Origin: CAZIWX01 sp964543125
GTDB lineage: Bacteria > Fidelibacterota > UBA8477
NCBI GenBank assembly: GCA_964543125.1
Contig: CAZIWX010000091.1
Coordinates: 1-9,981 of the forward strand
DNA: 9,981 nt
Reading direction: 5' to 3'
In this document: piece by piece, positions 1 through 5,595 of the stretch
Layout of the letters: the number at the start of each line of letters is the position of its first letter
How positions within the stretch are numbered: the stretch's first letter is position 1
Made by a program: the position numbers and the translations under genes
Notes under the pieces: model-generated
Databases searched by the model: none
Told to the model about the DNA's origin: nothing
What the model saw: only the letters and a program-made list of their open reading frames with translations

Positions 1-825
1 GGTAATGGGTTCCGGTCCACTGAAGGTAAATTCCACTCGATCGTTATCATAATTTTGCCAGGGCGTTTTTTGCAGGCCCATTTGATCACTGGAGTAGGTG
101 AAGGTTCCGTGATAATCCCGGGAACCCTCCTTTATTTTAATGTTCACAATACCCGACATGGCTTGGCCGTATTCAGCGTTGAATCCGCCGGTCACTACCT
201 CCAATTCGTCAATGGCATCCACATTCACATATAGGTTATTCGAATAGCCGGACAGGGGATCTTTTATCGACATGCCATCCACGATGAACATGCTTTCATC
301 CACCCGGCCACCTCGAATATGGATTTCATTGTCCACGGTGGAAACCCCCGCCTGCTCGCTGAGAATATCCTCCACATTATTTACAATTTTGTTCTTCAGG
401 TCATCGGAGGTAATGCGCACACTGGAGGAAGTTTGCTCTACATCCAGCAAGGGCCGCTCACCCTCTACCACAATTTCCTGCCCCAGTGCCAGAGTGGTTT
501 CTTCCAGATTGATATCCAATTGGGCGGGAATTTCCGGCACGACCTTGACGCCGGTTTTTAGCACGACTTTGTACCCCATCATAGTGAATTGGATATCGTA
601 AGTCCCGGGTGACATGCCATCAATTTGGAATCGGCCCTGAAGATCGGTCGCGGCACCATAATAGGTGCCCTTCACAATGACATTCACACCAGGGAGGGGA
701 TCACCGGTGAGTATATTCGACACGGTACCCCGGATACTGCTGGTATTTTGGGCCAGCCCACCGGTTAGCAGCAATACCGACCAGACTGCAGACTTAAAAA
801 ACTTGTGTAATAAATGAACGCTCAT
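1..825 (-). CDS. TonB-dependent outer-membrane receptor, N-terminal 275 residues (cut by window edge)
   Basis: The frame is open from an ATG at 825 to the window edge. It encodes a signal peptide (roughly residues 1-25, cleavage after GGLAQ), then a carboxypeptidase-regulatory-like beta-sandwich (about 29-110, with IRGTVSNILTGDPLPGVNVI and the G-x-F-x-I-x-G motif at 64-70). A TonB plug domain follows from about 125, with the hallmark IHIRGGRVDESMFIVDG at 168-184 and GGFNAEYGQAMSGIVNI at 213-229. The beta-barrel lies outside the window. Such receptors bind a substrate at the cell surface and import it using TonB/ExbBD energy; the plug closes the pore. The start codon is 9 bp after the stop of the upstream lipoprotein gene and has no clear Shine-Dalgarno, so translation may be coupled. 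No SusD-like partner is visible, so I do not call it SusC. Family is certain; substrate is unknown. Confidence 0.93.
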   Translation of the reverse strand, partial: MSVHLLHKFFKSAVWSVLLLTGGLAQNTSSIRGTVSNILTGDPLPGVNVIVKGTYYGAATDLQGRFQIDGMSPGTYDIQFTMMGYKVVLKTGVKVVPEIPAQLDINLEETTLALGQEIVVEGERPLLDVEQTSSSVRITSDDLKNKIVNNVEDILSEQAGVSTVDNEIHIRGGRVDESMFIVDGMSIKDPLSGYSNNLYVNVDAIDELEVVTGGFNAEYGQAMSGIVNIKIKEGSRDYHGTFTYSSDQMGLQKTPWQNYDNDRVEFTFSGPEPIT

Positions 826-834
826 ATTAGCGGT

Positions 835-2415
835 TTACCGGAAAACCTGATTCAGAATGTAATCCATGACTGGTATCATATTATTGTTCCCGTTGCACTT
901 ATGAAATGGCAGTGAGAAAAAGACCGATTGTCCCGAGGTTGGGCTGGGTTGAAACAACTGAGCGATGGGCGGATTGCCAGTCCAGGCATCATTACTGGTG
1001 CGTGGAGCCTGGAGAATAAACAAGTCTTTACTAGTAGCGCCGAAATCGAGAACACCCGGAAAGAAATAACGCAATCGATATGAAATATCGGTACTGGTTT
1101 TTAACGTAAACTCAGGAATAATGTGGGTGGAATCGATAATTGTTGGATCGACGAAGTAAATTTCTAAACCATGAAAAGTTCGTCCTTGTGGAGAAAGGGA
1201 GGCATTTGAATCAATTGAAGTGAAAGTATAGTTAGGATCAACCCTAATTGAACTGATAAACACATTTCCACCCGTCTCCAGATACGCCCGCAGGCCACCA
1301 TCGGCAGAGGGTAAATGAGGAGCGTCTGAATAGTGATACCAAATGACCGTTTTGAAATAGCTGAACATGGCTACCTGGTCGTTCAATGCATAAGGCATCG
1401 ACTTGACACCATCCCGCACCTCTAAAACAGAGTAACTATTTTGCTCAAAAAGTGAATCCAAAATTCCCGTATAAAAAGCCCGGGTTGGGCCGCCGTTATC
1501 CAGCTCATAATCATCTACCAGCAATATATCACCCACCGGCGCCCGTACGCGCCAGCCGTTAGCCGTGGTATTGTCAGAAGAATCGGGATAGGTGATCAAT
1601 TGGCTTTTGGCGCCAGCTGTATCGATGGCCTGGACAAAAAATTCGTGATATCCGGCGCTTAATTCGCTCAATGTAACCGAAACGATATTCCCCGGCCGGT
1701 AATGCCACTGGGAAGTGTCATCCAGGGCCCACCGAATATGACTCACCGTTTCCGCGCCATCCAGATCGCTCACCGTCCAGGAAAAGGTGCGCGTGGGGAA
1801 GGTGACCTCCTCCACATCGGGAGTAGACCCCACCGGCGGATTTGATCCATCCGCAAAACGAATAACCGGCGGTTGATTGGCAATGGGCAAGACCAGATGG
1901 GTCGGCGAGGGATCAACACCGTTCCGATTATCCACCGCTTTTATCTGAAACGAAAATTCGGCAAACTTCACCTGCAAGGGCAGATAAAATGTATCTGCTT
2001 CAGCAGTAGTAAAGGTCCAGCCGGATTCGTAATTCCATTTGTAGTAATAACCCATGACCTCGCCGTCGGGATCTTCACCCCACCAATGCAGAATTTGGCG
2101 CGAAGTAGTCGTGTCCGGCAAGTGACGAATAAACGTGTAGGCCGTATCCCAATAGGTCCCGTTGGTGTCAGTGATTTCAGTGATTAAGGTATCCACTGAA
2201 TCCGGTAAAAAGTTTAAAAACAGGTGTGTTTCCGGTAGCTGATTTAGCGTATCCGGCACCGGTAATTTGGTCTGAAACGGGTTGGGTAATTGCTCACAGG
2301 CAACCAGAATTAAAAATACGGCTACCAGTAGGAGCCGCTCCGGTAAAAAATATCGGGAGAGACGCAAACCGAAAAGCGTGTGGGTCTTTTTCAGTTGGCG
2401 ATCTCTCCCGATCAT
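835..2415 (-). CDS. Lipoprotein with Ig-like domains and a C-terminal glutamine-amidotransferase-like domain
   Basis: The 526-residue product has a hydrophobic segment at about 28-39 ending in a lipobox (LVAC, Cys40), so it is probably a lipid-anchored envelope protein. Two Ig/FN3-like regions follow. One covers about 60-178 with the motif WWGEDPDGEVMGYYYKW at 111-127, the other about 182-275 with SDLDG at 216-220. After a linker, GDILLVDDYELDNGGPTRAF (295-314) opens an alpha/beta domain to the C-terminus. Its features, including LRAYLETGGNVFISS (375-389), resemble the catalytically degenerate class I glutamine-amidotransferase-like folds of secreted proteins. I see no Cys-His-Glu triad. The start is uncertain: ATG at 2415 lacks a well-spaced Shine-Dalgarno and gives an unusually long 39-residue leader. 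A TTG at codon 17 (2367) would give a normal 23-residue lipoprotein signal. It lies 41 bp after the upstream gene and 9 bp before the receptor. Exact function is not known. Confidence 0.85.
   Translation of the reverse strand: MIGRDRQLKKTHTLFGLRLSRYFLPERLLLVAVFLILVACEQLPNPFQTKLPVPDTLNQLPETHLFLNFLPDSVDTLITEITDTNGTYWDTAYTFIRHLPDTTTSRQILHWWGEDPDGEVMGYYYKWNYESGWTFTTAEADTFYLPLQVKFAEFSFQIKAVDNRNGVDPSPTHLVLPIANQPPVIRFADGSNPPVGSTPDVEEVTFPTRTFSWTVSDLDGAETVSHIRWALDDTSQWHYRPGNIVSVTLSELSAGYHEFFVQAIDTAGAKSQLITYPDSSDNTTANGWRVRAPVGDILLVDDYELDNGGPTRAFYTGILDSLFEQNSYSVLEVRDGVKSMPYALNDQVAMFSYFKTVIWYHYSDAPHLPSADGGLRAYLETGGNVFISSIRVDPNYTFTSIDSNASLSPQGRTFHGLEIYFVDPTIIDSTHIIPEFTLKTSTDISYRLRYFFPGVLDFGATSKDLFILQAPRTSNDAWTGNPPIAQLFQPSPTSGQSVFFSLPFHKCNGNNNMIPVMDYILNQVFR
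2345..2412 (-). promoter_or_regulatory. Hairpin plus T-run over the lipoprotein start: possible attenuator or translational control element
   Basis: On the minus strand, ATCGGGAGAGA (2412-2402) pairs perfectly over 11 bp with TCTCTCCCGAT (2362-2352). The pairing continues inward with bulges and G-U pairs (CAACTGAAAAAG against CTTTTCGGTTTG), leaving a 9-base loop. Six T's follow at 2350-2345, one A after the stem. This has the shape of an intrinsic terminator and lies over codons 2-24 of the lipoprotein frame if translation starts at 2415. It could attenuate transcription between the OB-domain gene and the lipoprotein/receptor pair, or hide the start codon. The fold was judged by eye; no free energy was computed. 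Confidence 0.4.
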
Positions 2416-2456
2416 GATTGTCTTATTTAAGCTCCGTTAACTCAGATTCTCAACAG

Positions 2457-4964
2457 TTACTTCAGCATGACCATCTTGCCGACCAGGTCGTGTTGACCGG
2501 CCAGGAGACGGTAAAAATATACGCCTGAAGAAACCTTCTGACCGGAGCTGTTGGTGCCATCCCAGGTAACCCGATATTCACCAGCGGACATTTGTCTGTT
2601 GCTGATTACCTTAACCATCCGGCCCAATTCATTATATACAATCACCTTCACTAAAGCAGTTTCCGGAATACGGAATGCGATGGTAGTGGTCGGATTAAAC
2701 GGATTCGGATAGTTTTTTAGGGCGAAACCGGCCGGAACCTTGGGCTCATCACCCACGGCACTCAGCAAAACCAGATCCGTTTTATAGAGTGGTTCCAGTT
2801 TATAGGCCGTAGAATCTTCGTAATATCCGTAGTGGTTATAAATCCAACCGGTGATCGAGCTGAATACGGTTCCCGGTGGCGGTGAAATGTAGCCCGCGAG
2901 GCTATCAGAATCATCATCCACCAATACGGCGCCCGAACCATCATCCACGGCGAAGAGTTCGTAAACGGGGGTCGCATTATTAATGGTTGCGTTCTGGACT
3001 GTAACCATGGTCGTGCCCCATTGCTCCGCGGTGGTGGGCCAACGTAGATCGCCCGTGGCAACCACCGGTGCTTCCGGTGGTGTCATGCCGTAATCCAGAA
3101 AGGTTACTTCGGAAGTAACCCAGAATTCGGTCATGGCGGATTGACTCGTGGTGTATTCGCCCACATAACCGGAGACCTGGATGTAGTCACCTTCGAACAA
3201 CACCGGGAAGTGGGTTGAATCCGGATCGTAACTCAGCACCGATGACCAGGGGCCGCCGTTCTCATCCTGAAAGATGAATTTCACGCCGGCGCCGGCGAAG
3301 CTCAAACCGGTAGGCATGGTAACAATACCCTTGATCGTGATTGTATCACCAAACATGTAACTGCTATCGCTCACATGCAGATTACCATCCACTTCCTCAT
3401 AGGGGAACAGATCGGAATAGCGCACTTGCTGGAAAGCCTGAATACTGGTCAAACCATCCGCGGTAACAATATCGTTGGTCAGCCGCGGTTCCAGCTTATA
3501 AGCGCCATAACTATAATCCAAAACACCCGTAATGCTGGCCAAGGCTTCGTCCTGGGCCGGATAGTAGTAGTACCGGGCATCATCATCGCACACTAATTCG
3601 TTGGCGCCATCGGTGACTGACCATTCGCCATACCCAAGATCCGGATTAGAAACGGTAACATCTTCCACCGTGATAAGGACACCTTCATAAGGTTCCCAGT
3701 CAGCAGTTGTCATGGGAACCACCAACGGATTCACATGATGACCTTGGCTCAGAATTTCAAGGCTGTCCAGAGTAGTGATCTCTGTAACGCCATTGTACTC
3801 GGCTACCACACCGGTGAGGCGCACTTCATCGCCCTGGCTAACCTCAACACCCGAGGAATATACTTTTATTCCGGACCAGGCTGTATCGGCATCCTGAATG
3901 TAAAAATGGCTCAGATTGTCCGGGCTATCAAAAGCCCAGGATTCAGCGGTGACAATTCCCTGGATAGTGACCGGTGTCCCGGTAGGAATCGTGCCATCCT
4001 GAATAGAAGCGATAGCGTTCACGCTGCCGCTGTAAACCACATAACTATTGGGCTGAGATGCCGAGGTTCCACCGACATCGTCCATGGCGGTAACCCAATA
4101 ACTCACAACCGCATTGGCCGCCTGAGCCGGAATCGTTCCTGAATAGTTGGCCCCGTCAGCTGTCATGGTTACGTCATTTTCAGCACCATTATCTACCGTA
4201 TAAACGACCGTGGCCAGGTCCACCGAGCCGTTGTCCTGAATCGTGGCACTGACCACAACATCATCATCCGGACCCGGGCTGGCCGGGAAATGAGAGACAT
4301 TGCTGATGGCCGGTGGTGGATCGCCAATGACCATAATATCACTGTAGAATCGGGGTTGTACCTGACCACCATTATAATCACCACCCAAAGCCTGAAGCAC
4401 AAAATAGCCCAAGGGCTGGGTATTTTCGTCCAGGTCCGTATCTTTATCGATGCGAAGCGTTGAGTTAGTGCCGGAGGGATCGGTAATGGTGAGACTGGCA
4501 TTACTCCCCGATGCAGGCCAGGTGCCGCCAATGATGCTTACGCTGTCAAATACCAGTAATTCTGATTCGTAGTCGTTAAAATTGGCCATAAATTCGGTCA
4601 GTGTTAAAGACTGAAATGCGGGTAAGGAATTTCCGGTACTCTCGGTTGTAATGGCGGTAGGAGATGCGGGAACCAATTCAAATTTGCCATTATAGATGGA
4701 AATAGTACCGGTTACCGTTACACTATCGCCAATAGCCAAACCTGCATCAAAAGCACTGGTATAGATGACGATTCCAGCAGTAGGATCTTGGAGCGTGTGT
4801 TCTGTATAGCTGCCAGCCGTACCAAAATTGGGTGATGTGATCACACCAGTCACGGTAACTTCAGCGCCTGCGGTGTCTTGCCGCGCCTCGGCGATTGTGA
4901 TGGTTTGACCGAACGCCCAACCCATGGTTGACAACAACAAAACTGGTAGTAGCAGTTTTTTCAT
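2457..4964 (-). CDS. Secreted multi-OB-fold-domain protein with type IX secretion sorting tail
   Basis: The start is placed at ATG 4964, not at in-frame ATGs upstream (such as 5021). It is preceded by a strong AAGGAGGA and begins a clean signal peptide (MKKLLLPVLLLSTMGWAFG, cleavage near 19). The 835-residue product carries three pairs of OB-fold-like beta domains, at about 21-213, 315-502 and 511-733. Typical strands are AEVTVTGVI, GDSVTVTG, TITIKGIVTM and GDYIQVSG. An Ig-like domain lies at about 218-312. The second and third pairs are clearly related: ASITGVLDYSYGAYKLEPRL at 476-495 matches SSITGWIY plus YKLEPLYKTDLV at 702-732. The last 87 residues (NYPNPFNPTTTIAF at 751-764, then SSGVYFYRLLAG and GKMVMLK) are a classic type A sorting domain for T9SS export and surface attachment. 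Similar OB repeats decorate extracellular nucleases, but no nuclease motif is present. Binding partner unknown. Confidence 0.9.
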   Translation of the reverse strand: MKKLLLPVLLLSTMGWAFGQTITIAEARQDTAGAEVTVTGVITSPNFGTAGSYTEHTLQDPTAGIVIYTSAFDAGLAIGDSVTVTGTISIYNGKFELVPASPTAITTESTGNSLPAFQSLTLTEFMANFNDYESELLVFDSVSIIGGTWPASGSNASLTITDPSGTNSTLRIDKDTDLDENTQPLGYFVLQALGGDYNGGQVQPRFYSDIMVIGDPPPAISNVSHFPASPGPDDDVVVSATIQDNGSVDLATVVYTVDNGAENDVTMTADGANYSGTIPAQAANAVVSYWVTAMDDVGGTSASQPNSYVVYSGSVNAIASIQDGTIPTGTPVTIQGIVTAESWAFDSPDNLSHFYIQDADTAWSGIKVYSSGVEVSQGDEVRLTGVVAEYNGVTEITTLDSLEILSQGHHVNPLVVPMTTADWEPYEGVLITVEDVTVSNPDLGYGEWSVTDGANELVCDDDARYYYYPAQDEALASITGVLDYSYGAYKLEPRLTNDIVTADGLTSIQAFQQVRYSDLFPYEEVDGNLHVSDSSYMFGDTITIKGIVTMPTGLSFAGAGVKFIFQDENGGPWSSVLSYDPDSTHFPVLFEGDYIQVSGYVGEYTTSQSAMTEFWVTSEVTFLDYGMTPPEAPVVATGDLRWPTTAEQWGTTMVTVQNATINNATPVYELFAVDDGSGAVLVDDDSDSLAGYISPPPGTVFSSITGWIYNHYGYYEDSTAYKLEPLYKTDLVLLSAVGDEPKVPAGFALKNYPNPFNPTTTIAFRIPETALVKVIVYNELGRMVKVISNRQMSAGEYRVTWDGTNSSGQKVSSGVYFYRLLAGQHDLVGKMVMLK

Positions 4965-4967
4965 AAG

Positions 4968-4975
4968 TCCTCCTT
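4968..4975 (-). promoter_or_regulatory. Shine-Dalgarno sequence of the OB-domain protein gene
   Basis: The minus strand reads AAGGAGGA followed by CTT and then ATG at 4964. This is the only strong ribosome binding site in the window. It fixes the start of the OB-domain gene and rules out the longer in-frame reading from 5021, whose first codons (MRLMSNDKSPMS) are translated repeat sequence. Confidence 0.85.
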
Positions 4976-4986
4976 GTTGTTTTCTC

Positions 4987-5014
4987 GACATTGGAGACTT
5001 GTCATTAGACATTA
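4987..5014. repeat. Left heptamer array of the S23 cassette
   Basis: Four consecutive degenerate 7-bp units on the plus strand: GACATTG, GAGACTT, GTCATTA, GACATTA. The stop codon of the S23 gene (TAA, 5007-5005) lies inside the third unit, so the last residues of that protein are repeat-encoded. The array ends 11 bp before the Shine-Dalgarno of the next gene. Confidence 0.75.
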
Positions 5015-5511
5015 GCCTCATTCATTTTTGTCTCAACAGTTGTTTCAAAACTCTCAGAAAAACCAAACTCAACGACCGTCGTGTAGTCTGGTGCTTCTGA
5101 CTCACGAACATTATTATCACTTTCAACAAACTGGCGTTGTTTTCCAATGAATGCATTTAGTTTGGGGCCCAAATCGTCAATCTCTTTAGCAAATAATTTC
5201 AATTCATCACCGGAAATCAGTCCGCGGCGAAAACATTTTCGCAGCGCAGCCTTGGTTTCTTCGAATGAGCCACGAGCAATAATGCTAAACCGTAAACTGT
5301 CCCGATAGCTGTATCGTCCAAATCCCTCAGCGATGTTTAAGCTGATTGAATCCACTGCCCGAACAAGGTTTTTTCCCAATGTATCCTTCTCGAAGGTTGA
5401 AAACTGCAAAACCAGATTCCAAACGCGGTCTGAAAGCTTCTCAGCCATTTGATAAACATCCAAATCCGTAACGGATGTTATTTTTTTATTCATGAGTGAA
5501 TCACTTGGCAT
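5005..5511 (-). CDS. Four helix bundle protein (S23/IVP, 23S rRNA intervening-sequence protein family)
   Basis: The 168-residue product shows the family pattern: TDLDVYQMAEKL (15-26) at the start of helix 1, then FEKDTLGKNLVRAVDSISLN (40-59) leading into IAEGFGR (60-66), and FSIIARGSFEETKAALRK (75-92). Family members usually have about 115-130 residues and form a basic four-helix bundle, often as pentamers. Many are encoded in 23S rRNA intervening sequences; related Avd proteins assist diversity-generating retroelements. Their biochemical role here is unknown. Residues after about 128 (FVESDNNVRESEAPDY onward) form an acidic tail outside the usual domain. Two starts are possible, ATG 5511 and ATG 5493; neither has a good Shine-Dalgarno, and the second gives the more usual N-terminus (MNKKITSVTDLDVYQ). 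The gene is the only cargo of a repeat-bounded cassette inserted in an envelope operon. Confidence 0.88.
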   Translation of the reverse strand: MPSDSLMNKKITSVTDLDVYQMAEKLSDRVWNLVLQFSTFEKDTLGKNLVRAVDSISLNIAEGFGRYSYRDSLRFSIIARGSFEETKAALRKCFRRGLISGDELKLFAKEIDDLGPKLNAFIGKQRQFVESDNNVRESEAPDYTTVVEFGFSESFETTVETKMNEANV

Positions 5512-5560
5512 TCATGAAAAAATGTGATGCAGCGAATCTCATATCCACCGCCGTAAATTC

Positions 5561-5595
5561 AATGTCTAATGTCAAGTATCTAGTGTCTATTCTCA
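5561..5595. repeat. Right heptamer array of the S23 cassette
   Basis: Five consecutive 7-bp units on the plus strand: AATGTCT, AATGTCA, AGTATCT, AGTGTCT, ATTCTCA. They lie in inverted orientation to the left array. The TGA stop codon of the upstream secreted-protein gene (5595-5593) is the last three bases of the fifth, most diverged unit. The array also contains a TTGACA on the minus strand (5575-5570), but no matching -10 box at a normal distance. Confidence 0.75.

Larger units (their letters stand above)
4987..5594. mobile_element. S23/four-helix-bundle cassette bounded by inverted heptamer repeats (putative element)
   Basis: A unit of about 600 bp carries only the four-helix-bundle gene. 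Its ends are inverted copies of each other: 4987-5013 matches the reverse complement of 5561-5587 at 23 of 27 positions, including CTTG(T/A)CATTAGACATT with one mismatch in 16. The interior looks more AT-rich than the neighbours: a hand count gives 46 G/C in the 120 bases 5041-5160. TTCTC occurs outside both ends (4982-4986 and 5590-5594), a possible but weak target duplication. S23-family genes are known from 23S rRNA intervening sequences, which also have complementary ends. Mobility itself is inferred, not shown. Confidence 0.5.

Noticed and set aside
832..847. Inverted repeat GGTTT/AAACC at the lipoprotein-receptor junction as a terminator
   Set aside because: Stem is only 5 bp, no T-run follows, and the receptor gene starts 9 bp after the stop codon.
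4965..5021. N-terminal extension of the OB-domain protein starting at ATG 5021 (MRLMSNDKSPMS...)
   Set aside because: The extension is translated heptamer repeat, overlaps the S23 gene end, and the strong Shine-Dalgarno and signal peptide both point to ATG 4964.
5005..5511. Diversity-generating retroelement accessory gene (Avd), which belongs to the same fold family
   Set aside because: No reverse transcriptase and no template/variable repeat pair is visible in the window; the flanking repeats are short heptamers, not TR/VR copies.
5570..5575. TTGACA within the right heptamer array as a -35 box for the S23 gene
   Set aside because: No -10-like hexamer is present 16-18 bp downstream; the next AT-rich candidate is about 26 bp away. 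The hexamer is explained by the repeat.
4987..5595. CRISPR-like array from the repeated heptamers
   Set aside because: Units are 7 bp, degenerate, contiguous and without spacers; they face each other across a gene.
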